Source: Streptomyces sp. NBC_00654 (GTDB lineage Bacteria; Actinomycetota; Actinomycetes; Streptomycetales; Streptomycetaceae). Taken from it: a stretch of 64,000 bases of DNA. The notes below the pieces were generated by a model. It ran no database searches, was not told the origin of the DNA, and was given only the letters and a program-made list of their open reading frames with translations. A program made the translations under genes and the position numbers. The first letter of the stretch is position 1, and the number at the start of each line of letters is the position of its first letter. Of this stretch, positions 49,196-58,428 are shown in pieces. The stretch spans positions 2,294,001 to 2,358,000 of the forward strand of contig NZ_JAPEOB010000002.1 of assembly GCF_026341775.1 (NCBI RefSeq). Direction: 5' to 3'.

Positions 49196-51042
49196 TCAGG
49201 TTCGAGCAGGTTTCCGTGCGGTACGAGGGCGTGGGCTCACCCACTCTGTCCGGGGTCGATCTCACCGTGCCCGAGGGCGAGTTGGTGCTGCTCGTCGGCC
49301 CGTCCGGGGTCGGCAAGTCGACGCTGCTGGGCACTGTGTCCGGGCTCGTGCCGCACTTCACCGGCGGGGTGCTCACCGGCCGGGTCACGGTCGGCGGCCG
49401 GGACACCCGTACGCACAAGCCCCGTGAACTCGCCGATCTGGTCGGCACCGTGGGCCAGGACCCGTTGGCCCATTTCGTCACCGACACCGTCGAGGACGAG
49501 CTGGCGTACGGGATGGAGTCGCTGGGCCTGGCCCCCGAGGTGATGCGGCGCCGGGTCGAGGAGACGCTCGACCTGCTGGGCCTGGCGGAGCTGCGCGACC
49601 GGCCGATCGCCACACTGTCGGGCGGCCAGCAGCAGCGGGTCGCGATCGGCTCGGTGCTCACTCCGCACCCGAAGGTGCTGGTGCTGGACGAGCCGACGTC
49701 CGCGCTGGACCCGGCGGCGGCCGAGGAGGTGCTGGCCGTGCTCCAGCGGCTGGTGCACGACCTGGGGACGACGGTTCTGATGGCAGAGCACCGGCTGGAG
49801 CGGGTGGTGCAGTACGCGGACCAGGTCCTGCTGCTGCCGTCCCCCGGCGCCGCGCCGGTGCTGGGCGCGCCCGCCGACATGATGACGGTGTCGCCCGTCC
49901 GCCCGCCGGTGGCCGAGCTGGGGCTGCTGGCGGGCTGGGACCCGCTGCCGCTGTCGGTGCGCGATGCCCGGCGGCGGGCCGCGGGGCTGCGGGACCGGCT
50001 GGCGTGGGTGGCGCCGCCGGCGGGCGGGCGCGGTGCGCCGGCCGCCTCGGCCGGGGAGGCGGACGGCGGGGCGGACAGGGAGGCGGACGGCAGGGCCGAC
50101 GGTGGGGCGGACGGCCCCCTCGACGTGTCCCGCACGTCGGCGAAGTCCCCCGCGTCTTCCGCGCCGCCCACATCCCCCACGCCGTCCGCGACGCCGCCGC
50201 TCCCCGGTGGCGGACGGCGCGGGCCGCTCGCCCGGCTGCTGGGCCGCAGGGGCCCCGCCGCCGCACAGGACGCCGTCGCCGGCCCGGTGACCCGGGTCGA
50301 CGGCCTGGGGGTCCGGCGGGGCAGGGTCGAGGCGCTGCGCCGGGTGTCGCTCGCGCTGGCCCCCGGCGGGACGGTGGCGCTGATGGGCCGCAACGGCGCG
50401 GGGAAGTCCACCCTGCTCGCCACGCTCGTCGGCATGATCGAACCCACTTCGGGAACCGTCCTCGTCGGCGGTCTGGCACCGTCCCGTACACCTCCGCGCG
50501 AGATGGTGCGCCGGGTCGGGCTGGTCCCGCAGGAACCGCGCGACCTGCTGTACGCGGACACGGTGGCCGCCGAGTGCGCCGCCGCCGACTCCGACGCGGG
50601 CGCCCCGGCGGGCAGTTGCCGGGCCCTCGTCTCGGAGCTGCTGCCCGACGTACCGGACGACACCCATCCCCGCGACCTCTCCGAGGGCCAGCGGCTCGCG
50701 CTGGCCCTGTCGGTCGTCCTCACCGCGCGTCCCCCGCTCCTGCTCCTGGACGAGCCGACCCGCGGTCTGGACTACGCGGCCAAGGCCCGGCTGGTCGGTG
50801 TGCTCCGCGGCCTGGCCGCCGGGGGACACGCCATCGTCCTGGCGACCCATGACGTGGAGCTGGCGGCGGAGCTGGCCGACCGGGTGGTGATCCTCGCCGA
50901 CGGGGAGGTCGTCGCTGACGGCCCGACCGCGCAGGTCGTGGTCTCCTCGCCCGCGTTCGCCCCGCAGACCGCGAAGGTGCTGGCCCCGCAGGAGTGGCTG
51001 ACCGTGACACAGGTACGCAGGGCGCTGGAGGACACCGCATGA
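49192..51042 (+). CDS. fused ECF transporter ATPase (EcfA1-EcfA2)
   Basis: A 616-residue double ATPase. Domain 1 (about 1-250): Walker A GPSGVGKST, signature LSGGQQQRVAIGS, Walker B VLVLDEPTSALD. Linker (about 285-355) is a low-complexity Gly/Ala/Asp and Pro/Ser region. Domain 2 (about 360-610): Walker A GRNGAGKST, signature LSEGQRLALALS, Walker B LLLLDEPTRGLD and an H-loop ATHDVELAAEL. ECF ATPases are often separate; the fusion gives a fixed heterodimer. The second signature has LSEGQ instead of LSGGQ. GTG 49192 overlaps the EcfT stop and ATGA overlaps the S-component. Confidence 0.92.
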   Translation: MIRFEQVSVRYEGVGSPTLSGVDLTVPEGELVLLVGPSGVGKSTLLGTVSGLVPHFTGGVLTGRVTVGGRDTRTHKPRELADLVGTVGQDPLAHFVTDTVEDELAYGMESLGLAPEVMRRRVEETLDLLGLAELRDRPIATLSGGQQQRVAIGSVLTPHPKVLVLDEPTSALDPAAAEEVLAVLQRLVHDLGTTVLMAEHRLERVVQYADQVLLLPSPGAAPVLGAPADMMTVSPVRPPVAELGLLAGWDPLPLSVRDARRRAAGLRDRLAWVAPPAGGRGAPAASAGEADGGADREADGRADGGADGPLDVSRTSAKSPASSAPPTSPTPSATPPLPGGGRRGPLARLLGRRGPAAAQDAVAGPVTRVDGLGVRRGRVEALRRVSLALAPGGTVALMGRNGAGKSTLLATLVGMIEPTSGTVLVGGLAPSRTPPREMVRRVGLVPQEPRDLLYADTVAAECAAADSDAGAPAGSCRALVSELLPDVPDDTHPRDLSEGQRLALALSVVLTARPPLLLLDEPTRGLDYAAKARLVGVLRGLAAGGHAIVLATHDVELAAELADRVVILADGEVVADGPTAQVVVSSPAFAPQTAKVLAPQEWLTVTQVRRALEDTA

Positions 51043-51884
51043 CGGGCGCGACGAACGGATCCGCTCCGACCGGCCACCGGGCGCGGCCGGTACGGCTCGG
51101 CCCCCGGGCGATCGCCGCGCTCGTCCTGATCAGCGCGATCGGTGTGGGCGCCTTCGGCTGGCCGCTGCTCGCCGACGAGGAGTTCGGCCTCGCGCACTCG
51201 CAGGACGCGCCGTGGCTGTTCGGGGCGCTGCTTCCGCTGCTCGTCGGGGTGGTCGTGGCGATGATCGCCGACTCCGGCCTGGACGCCAAGGCGGTCGCGA
51301 TGCTGGGGGTGCTGGCCGCGGTCGGTGCCGCGCTGCGGCCGCTGGGGGCGGGGACGGCAGGCCTGGAGCCGATGTTCTTCCTGATGGTGCTCAGCGGCCG
51401 GGTGCTGGGGCCGGGCTTCGGCTTCGTGCTCGGCGCGGTGACCATGTTCGCGTCCGCGCTGCTCACGGGCGGGGTGGGCCCGTGGATGCCGTTCCAGATG
51501 CTGTCGATGGGCTGGTTCACGATGGGCGCGGGGCTGCTGCCGGGCCCGGACCGGCTGCGCGGCCGGGCGGAGCTGCTGATGCTGTCGGCCTACGGCTGCG
51601 TGGCGGCGTTCGCGTACGGCACGGTGATGAACCTGTACGGCTGGACGATCGTGACGGGGCTGGGCTCGGGCATCTCGTTCGTGGCGGGCGACCCGCTGTC
51701 CGAGAACCTGGTCCGTTTCCTGGCGTACTGCACGGCTACCTCGCTCGGCTGGGACCTGGGCCGGGCCGTGCTCACGGTGGCCCTGACGCTCGCGGTCGGG
51801 CCCACCCTGCTGAGGGCGCTGCGCCGGGCCACCCGCCGCGCCGCCTTCGAGGCCCAGGTCACATTCGAGGCCCCGAAGGGGTGA
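51039..51884 (+). CDS. ECF transporter S component, probably for cobalamin
   Basis: A 281-residue integral membrane protein with about six helices (IAALVLISAIGVGAFGWPLL, FLMVLSGRVLGPGFGFVLGAVTMFASALLTGGVGPWMPFQML, and a final NLVRFLAYCTATSLGWDLGRAV). The G-R-x-L-G-P-x-F-G-F motif and the G-G-V-G-P-W-M-P-F-Q loop are typical of ECF S components. The B12 riboswitch upstream of the operon points to cobalamin or a corrinoid precursor as ligand. Start ATG 51039 overlaps the ATPase stop. Last gene of the operon. Confidence 0.86.
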   Translation: MTGATNGSAPTGHRARPVRLGPRAIAALVLISAIGVGAFGWPLLADEEFGLAHSQDAPWLFGALLPLLVGVVVAMIADSGLDAKAVAMLGVLAAVGAALRPLGAGTAGLEPMFFLMVLSGRVLGPGFGFVLGAVTMFASALLTGGVGPWMPFQMLSMGWFTMGAGLLPGPDRLRGRAELLMLSAYGCVAAFAYGTVMNLYGWTIVTGLGSGISFVAGDPLSENLVRFLAYCTATSLGWDLGRAVLTVALTLAVGPTLLRALRRATRRAAFEAQVTFEAPKG

Positions 51885-51894
51885 AGGACCCCAC

Positions 51895-51908
51895 AGGACC
51901 TTGGTCCT
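51895..51908. promoter_or_regulatory. DosR/DevR-like box 1
   Basis: AGGACCTTGGTCCT, an inverted repeat with the core GGACCTTGGTCC shared with the site at 52005. It starts 11 bp after the ECF S-component stop. It resembles the DosR-type consensus GGGACYTTNGNCCC with one change. Confidence 0.5.
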
Positions 51909-52004
51909 CCACTACCGGGGGCAGTAGATCCTGAACGCTACCCTTCGCCCCCATCACACCCCTCACACCCGTAACGACCTGGCCTGATGCGGTTCATACC
52001 GATA

Positions 52005-52020
52005 CGGGACCTTGGTCCCG
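52005..52020. promoter_or_regulatory. DosR/DevR-like box 2
   Basis: CGGGACCTTGGTCCCG fits the DosR/DevR consensus GGGACYTTNGNCCC. It lies about 250 bp upstream of the transglycosylase start in a 384-bp gap. In Streptomyces, DevR-like regulators respond to hypoxia or redox/development; control of this gene is inferred. The remainder of the gap (52021-52268) shows a direct repeat of CCACGGATTCCG near 52160-52190 but no other clear signal. Confidence 0.6.
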
Positions 52021-52268
52021 GACTGCGAGGCGAGGTCGTACCAGGGGCCGTTGCACCGGCCGGACGGCGCCGCTAACCATGGATCTCGTCGCCGAGCACC
52101 ACAGGGTCCGCCCGCCGGACCGAGGTTCGCAGGGTGCGAAGCGCCGGTCATGGACTCCGGTCCACGGATTCCGGCCCACGGATTCCGACCCACGGCCGCC
52201 GTACGGTCACCGGCCGCCATCCGGTCCCGACCGGCCGCGACTCCCCCGTCCCCGACGTTAGGTCTCCC

Positions 52269-52709
52269 GTGTCGTTCGCCCGCACCATCCTCACCCAGCC
52301 CCGCACCGCCCGCCGCAAGGCCGCTGTCGGCGGTGCCGCCGTACTGCTGGGCGCCACCGGCCTGGCCCTGGGCGTCTCCCCCGCGATGGCTGCCGCTCCG
52401 GCCGCCGCGCCGACGTCCGCCACGAGCGCGCAGGCCACGGCGAAGCAGATGATCGGCGACAACTCCCAGTACCAGTGCTTCCACAAGATCGTGGAGCACG
52501 AGAGCGGCTGGGACGTGAACGCCTCCAACGCCTCCTCCGGCGCCTACGGCCTGGTCCAGGCCCTCCCCGGCTCCAAGATGGCCTCGGCCGGCGCCGACTG
52601 GCAGACCAACCCCAAGACCCAGATCAAGTGGGGCGTGGACTACATGGAGGACCGCTACGGCAGCCCGTGCGGCGCCTGGAACTTCTGGCAGTCCAACGGC
52701 TGGTACTGA
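52269..52709 (+). CDS. secreted SLT-like lytic transglycosylase
   Basis: A 146-residue secreted protein: Sec signal (about 1-42, ending in Ala-rich AMAAAP), then a compact lysozyme-like SLT domain. The catalytic Glu is in CFHKIVEHESGWDVNASNASSGAYGLVQALPGSKM, and QIKWGVDYMEDRYGSPCGAWNFWQSNGWY closes the domain, with a likely Cys-Cys pair (QCFHK and SPCGAW). It cleaves the MurNAc-GlcNAc bond of peptidoglycan outside the cell, as in Streptomyces Swl-type or resuscitation enzymes. Start GTG 52269; the ribosome site is weak. A long leader with DosR-like boxes precedes it and a strong terminator follows. Confidence 0.88.
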   Translation: MSFARTILTQPRTARRKAAVGGAAVLLGATGLALGVSPAMAAAPAAAPTSATSAQATAKQMIGDNSQYQCFHKIVEHESGWDVNASNASSGAYGLVQALPGSKMASAGADWQTNPKTQIKWGVDYMEDRYGSPCGAWNFWQSNGWY

Positions 52710-52757
52710 GCCGGCTGCCGCACCACCGCGTGACGCACACGGCGGAATGACGCGTGA

Positions 52758-52786
52758 AGTCCCCGACCGGATTCCGGCCGGGGACT
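52758..52786. terminator. hairpin terminator after transglycosylase
   Basis: AGTCCCCG-A-CCGG / CCGG-C-CGGGGACT with ATT loop, 48 bp after the stop and between convergent genes (thiolase on the minus strand). Confidence 0.82.
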
Positions 52787-52844
52787 CCGGCGTTCCCACC
52801 GGCACCCGCGAGCAGGCGTCTGTGGCCCCGGCCGGCGCCCGTGC

Positions 52845-54340
<1,496 letters not shown>

Positions 54341-54375
54341 CAGTTCGCTGCCAGATCTGGAGTGGAGAGGTGCCC

Positions 54376-55629
54376 ATGCGCTGCCCCCATCTGCCCGATG
54401 GTTTCGACTTCACCGATCCGGACCTGCTCCAGGCCCGGGTTCCCCACCCGGAGTTCGCCCGGATGCGGCAGACCGCGCCCGTCTGGTGGTGCACCCAGCC
54501 CGCCGGAATCTCCGGCTTCGACGACGAGGGCTACTGGGCCGTCACCCGCCACGCGGACGTCAAGTACGTCTCCACCCACCCGGAACTGTTCTCCTCCAGC
54601 ACCAACACCGCGGTCATCCGCTTCAACGAGACGATCAGCCGTGACCAGATCGAGGTCCAGAAGCTGATCATGCTGAACATGGACCCGCCGGAGCACACCC
54701 GGGTCCGCCAGATCGTCCAGCGCGGCTTCACTCCCCGTGCCGTACGGTCACTGGAGCAGGCGCTCCGCAGCCGGGCCCGCTCCATCGTCGAGACGGCCCT
54801 CGCCTCCGCCGACGACGACGGCTCCTTCGACTTCGTCACCAACATCGCCGTGGAACTCCCGCTCCAGGCCATCGCCGAACTCATCGGCGTACCCCAGGAG
54901 GACCGGTCCAAGATCTTCGACTGGTCCAACAAGATGGCGGCGTACGACGATCCGGAGTACGCGATCACCGAGGAGGTCGGCACCGAGGCGGCCATGGAGA
55001 TCGTCTCGTACGCGATGAACCTGGCGGCCGCCCGCAAGGAGTGCCCGGCCAACGACATCGTCTCCCAACTGGTCGCGGCGGAGGGCACGGGCAACCTCTC
55101 CTCCGACGAGTTCGGCTTCTTCGTGATCCTGCTGGCGGTGGCCGGCAACGAGACCACCCGCAACGCCATCAGCCACGGCATGCACGCCTTCCTGACCCAC
55201 CCCGACCAGTGGGAGCTCTACAAGAACGAGCGCCCGGACACGACGGCCGAGGAGATCGTCCGCTGGGCCACCCCCGTGGTCTCCTTCCAGCGGACCGCCA
55301 CCCAGGACCTGGAGCTGGGCGGGCAGCGGATCAAGAAGGGGGACCGGGTCGGGCTGTTCTACTCCTCCGCCAACAACGACCCGGAGGTCTTCGAGAACCC
55401 GGAGACGTTCGACATCACCCGCGATCCCAATCCGCACCTCGGCTTCGGCGGCGGCGGTCCGCACTTCTGCCTCGGCAAGTCCCTGGCCGTGATGGAGATC
55501 AACCTGATCTTCAACGCCATCGCGGACGTGCTGCCCGATCTGCGCCTGCTGGAGGACCCGCGGCGGCTGCGTTCCGCCTGGCTCAACGGCATCAAGCAGC
55601 TCCAGGTCGGCACGGTGTCCACCGGCTGA
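54376..55629 (+). CDS. cytochrome P450, CYP125-like (steroid C26-hydroxylase type)
   Basis: A 417-residue soluble P450. The start MRCPHLPDGFDFTDPDLLQ, the body FGFFVILLAVAGNETTRNAI (I helix, oxygen-activating Thr about 260), AEEIVRWATPVVSFQRTATQD (K-helix ExxR) and the heme loop FGGGGPHFCLGKSLAVM (Cys about 365) together resemble, from memory, CYP125A1, which hydroxylates the cholesterol side chain and oxidises it to the acid. CYP124/CYP142 side-chain hydroxylases of branched lipids are the alternative. ATG 54376 with GGAG eight to eleven bases upstream; an upstream in-frame ATG at 54328 has no ribosome site. Electron donors would be the ferredoxin at 42653 and an unknown reductase. Confidence 0.9.
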   Translation: MRCPHLPDGFDFTDPDLLQARVPHPEFARMRQTAPVWWCTQPAGISGFDDEGYWAVTRHADVKYVSTHPELFSSSTNTAVIRFNETISRDQIEVQKLIMLNMDPPEHTRVRQIVQRGFTPRAVRSLEQALRSRARSIVETALASADDDGSFDFVTNIAVELPLQAIAELIGVPQEDRSKIFDWSNKMAAYDDPEYAITEEVGTEAAMEIVSYAMNLAAARKECPANDIVSQLVAAEGTGNLSSDEFGFFVILLAVAGNETTRNAISHGMHAFLTHPDQWELYKNERPDTTAEEIVRWATPVVSFQRTATQDLELGGQRIKKGDRVGLFYSSANNDPEVFENPETFDITRDPNPHLGFGGGGPHFCLGKSLAVMEINLIFNAIADVLPDLRLLEDPRRLRSAWLNGIKQLQVGTVSTG

Positions 55630-55873
55630 CGCCGTCCGGCGAACGGCCGCAGGCCCACCGGAATGCCGGTGCGCCGGACCCACCGGAACGGCAGGGCCGA
55701 GAGACCCTGCTCCAGCCGCTGATCGCCTTCGCCGTCGGCGGCCCGCTGTTGCTGGATCTGCCGGAGCCGCAGCTCCCCGCCGTCGCCACCTGGGCCCTCG
55801 GAGCCGTCGTAGGGAGCCGTTCGAGTGGCGGAGGGGCCGGTCGTGGCGGATGCTGGGGGCGCGGCGATCCACG
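55630..55873. other. intergenic, no supported gene
   Basis: 244 bp between the P450 stop and the next terminator. Short open frames on both strands are high-GC shadows without ribosome sites or recognisable proteins; I see nothing else here. Confidence 0.55.
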
Positions 55874-55917
55874 CCGAAGGGGTGCCGGGACGGTGATACG
55901 TCCTGGCACCCCTTCGG
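55874..55917. terminator. bidirectional hairpin terminator
   Basis: CCGAAGGGGTGCC-G-GGACG / CGTCC-T-GGCACCCCTTCGG with a GTGATA loop between the P450 and the convergent GT87/PAP2 gene: an 18-bp stem with one wobble pair. Confidence 0.85.
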
Positions 55918-55955
55918 CCTGCGGTGGTGGTGGCGGTCGACGGTGGCGGGGCGGC

Positions 55956-58175
55956 CTACTGCTTGCCGCCCGCGCCCGCTTTCGAAACCGGTGGCACCGG
56001 CTCGGAAGCCGGTGCGGGAGCCGGTGCGGAAGCCGGTGCGGAAGCTGGCTCGGAAGCTGGCTCGGAAGCCAGTGCGGGAGCCACCTCGCTCTTCGCCTCC
56101 CCGGCCTCCGTTCCGACCTCCTCCCCGGCCTCCGTACCGACTGCCGCGGGGACCTTCGCCCCGTCCTCCGGCCGTGACTCCCCCGCCGTCCCCGACCGCA
56201 GCTTCCGCGGCCCCGACAGCAGGTACGTCAGCCCGAAGCCCAGCGAGACGACCAGCGCGCCGCCGGCCGCGTCAAGTACCCAGTGATTGCCGGTGGCCAC
56301 GATCGCGGAGACCGTGAAGAGCGGGTGCAGCAGCCCGAGCGCCTTCATCCACATCTTCGGCGCCAGCATCACGATCACCACACCGCACCACAGCGACCAG
56401 CCGAAGTGCAGCGACGGCATCGCCGCGTACTGGTTGGTGACCGTCGTCAGCGTCCCGTAGTCCGGCTTCGCGAAGTCCTGCACCCCGTGGACCGTGTCGA
56501 TGAACCCGAGGCCCGGCATGAGGCGCGGAGGGGCCAGCGGGTAGAGCCAGAAGCCGACGAGCGCGAGCAGCGTGGCGAACCCGATGGAGCTGCGGACCCA
56601 GCGGTAGTCCGCGGGCCGGCGCACGTACAGCACACCCAGGATGGTCAGCGGCACGATGAAGTGGAACGTCGAGTAGTAGTAGTCGAAGAACTCACGCAGC
56701 CAGTTGATCTCCACGACCGCGTGGTTGACCCAGTGCTCGATGTCGATGTGCAGCCACTGCTCGATGGAGTGGATCTGCCGGCCGTGCTCCTCGGCGGTGG
56801 CCCGGCCGGCGGTCGCCGCCAGCCTGACCTGGGCGTACGCGGAGTAGACGACCCGGATCAGCAGGAGTTCCAGCAGCAGGTTGGGACGGCTGAAGACCCG
56901 GCGCCAGAAGGGCAGGAGCGGCACGCGGCTCCAGCGCGCCGCGACCGGCTTCGCGTACTCGGTGGGGATCGGCCGCTGCCAGTACGGCGAGGTGCGCGGC
57001 AGGAACGGCGCCACGCAGGCCGCCCCGAGCGCCGCCAGGAGCAGCACGTTGTCCCGTACGGGGAGGAGGGCCCCGATGTTCGGCAGCAGCATCTTCCCGG
57101 GCAGCGTGAGCACGAGCACCACGACGGCCGGCCAGACCAGCCGGTCGGCGGCCCGCTTCCCGACCCTGCCGACCACCGCGAGGAGCACCCACAGCAGCTG
57201 GTGCTGCCAGGCGGTCGGCGAGACGGCGACGACCACGCAGCCGGTCACGGCGACGGCGAGGAGGAGCTGGCCGTCCCGCGCGTACCGCACCGCGCGCCGC
57301 AGTCCGAGCACGACGACGACGGCGGCCAGGGCGAGGAAGAGGGCGACCTCCAGGGGACCCGACAGGCCGAGCCGGAGCAGCGCACCGTGCAGCGACTGGT
57401 TGGCCAGGCTGTCCGGCCGCTCACCGAGTCCGGCTCCCGCGACATGGTGGACCCAGTAGGTCCAGGAGTCGTGCGGCATCGCCGCCCAGGCGACCGCGGT
57501 GCCCAATGCGAAGGCCGCACCGCCCGTCGCGGCGGCCCGGCGCCGGCCGGTCAGCCAGAGCAGGGCGGCGAACAGCAGGACGGTCGGCTGGAGGGCGGCG
57601 GCGATGCCGATCAGGACGCCGGACGCCCGTTCGCCCCGGACCACGAAGCAGGCCAGCAGGACGAGGAGAACGGGAAGGATGCTGGTCTGGCCGAGATACA
57701 GCGCGTTGCGCACGGGCAGCGACAGCATGAGCAGGCTGATCGCCAGGGGCGCGGCGAACAGGGTCGTACGGCGGCCGACGGGCGCCGGCAGGGCGCGGGC
57801 CGCGACGAGGCCGAGGGCGGCGACCAGCAGCAGGGAGCCGAAGGTCCACGCGACGCCGAGTGCCTGTTCGGCCGAGGCGGTGAGCGGTTTGAGGACCAGC
57901 CCGGCGAAGGGCGTCCCGGTGAACCGGTCGGAGTCGTACAGCGAGCCCGGCACGTGCAGGACCCCGTTCTCCCCGATCCATGTCTCCAGGTCCATGAGGC
58001 GTTCGCCCGGCGGCTGCCGGAGCACCACCGCCATCTGCCGTACCGCCAGTACGGCCACGACCAGCCAGAGCACGGCCCGGATCAACCCGGTCCTCGACTC
58101 CGTGTCCGTGGCTGCGTTCCCGCGCACACTGTGATCCGCATTCGCCACGCTGCGCCGACCCTCCCACCGTTTCAT
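55956..58175 (-). CDS. bifunctional GT87 glycosyltransferase / PAP2 phosphatase
   Basis: A 739-residue integral membrane fusion. The N-terminal GT87 half (about 30-400) has about nine helices and the polyprenyl-phosphate sugar transferase features (GENGVLHVPGSLYDSDRFTGTPFAGLVLKPL; LPVRNALYLGQTSILPVLLVLLACFV). The C-terminal PAP2 half (about 440-665) has the phosphatase motifs reading YPLAPPRLMP, AAMPSLHFGWSLWCG and GNHWVLDAAGG, with the nucleophilic His. The final 75 residues are an Ala/Pro/Glu/Ser repeat tail. It may glycosylate a lipid carrier and dephosphorylate the released lipid phosphate. Start ATG 58175 with AAGGGGC is listed; GTG 58148 with GGAGGG ten bases upstream is equally credible. 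Confidence 0.86.
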   Translation of the reverse strand: MKRWEGRRSVANADHSVRGNAATDTESRTGLIRAVLWLVVAVLAVRQMAVVLRQPPGERLMDLETWIGENGVLHVPGSLYDSDRFTGTPFAGLVLKPLTASAEQALGVAWTFGSLLLVAALGLVAARALPAPVGRRTTLFAAPLAISLLMLSLPVRNALYLGQTSILPVLLVLLACFVVRGERASGVLIGIAAALQPTVLLFAALLWLTGRRRAAATGGAAFALGTAVAWAAMPHDSWTYWVHHVAGAGLGERPDSLANQSLHGALLRLGLSGPLEVALFLALAAVVVVLGLRRAVRYARDGQLLLAVAVTGCVVVAVSPTAWQHQLLWVLLAVVGRVGKRAADRLVWPAVVVLVLTLPGKMLLPNIGALLPVRDNVLLLAALGAACVAPFLPRTSPYWQRPIPTEYAKPVAARWSRVPLLPFWRRVFSRPNLLLELLLIRVVYSAYAQVRLAATAGRATAEEHGRQIHSIEQWLHIDIEHWVNHAVVEINWLREFFDYYYSTFHFIVPLTILGVLYVRRPADYRWVRSSIGFATLLALVGFWLYPLAPPRLMPGLGFIDTVHGVQDFAKPDYGTLTTVTNQYAAMPSLHFGWSLWCGVVIVMLAPKMWMKALGLLHPLFTVSAIVATGNHWVLDAAGGALVVSLGFGLTYLLSGPRKLRSGTAGESRPEDGAKVPAAVGTEAGEEVGTEAGEAKSEVAPALASEPASEPASAPASAPAPAPASEPVPPVSKAGAGGKQ
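56001..56084 (-). repeat. 12-bp tandem repeat in C-terminal tail
   Basis: Seven 12-bp units of the type TGCGGAAGCCGG encode the repeated Ser/Ala-Glu-Pro-Ala tail of the GT87/PAP2 protein. The unit preserves frame. Confidence 0.8.
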
Positions 58176-58335
58176 GCACTGCCCCTTCGACTCGGGGACG
58201 TGCGGATGAAGCCTCGCATTGCCCTATGAGGTAGACACAATCAACCCCCTCTTCGCCTGACTGTCATCACGCATTTGTCCGAAAGAATGCGCGAATGGCA
58301 TGTTCCGTCGGCATGTCACGCCTCCGCTCACGCGG

Positions 58336-58428
58336 GGGATTCGGCCCTGACGCAAGGGATTCGGCACTCGCGCAGGAGCTCGGCCCTCGCGCGGACATCA
58401 GCCCTCGCGCAGGCATCAGCCCTCGTGG
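58336..58428. repeat. imperfect approx. 19-bp direct repeats at serpin 3' end
   Basis: Five degenerate units (58336-58355, 58356-58375, 58376-58394, 58395-58412, 58413-58428) sharing TCGGCCCTCGCGCAGG-like sequence. The last copy contains the stop region of the serpin gene (starting at 58416). Confidence 0.72.

Noticed and set aside
52021..52268. c-di-AMP (ydaO-type) riboswitch before the transglycosylase
   Set aside because: Such riboswitches precede some Streptomyces cell-wall hydrolases, but I could not find the conserved core elements here; a covariance-model search would decide.
55630..55909. Possible small gene or remnant between P450 and GT87/PAP2
   Set aside because: A plus-strand stretch reading TLLQPLIAFAVGGPLLLDLP looked like a membrane segment, but it has no start or ribosome site and ends in low-complexity; not supported.
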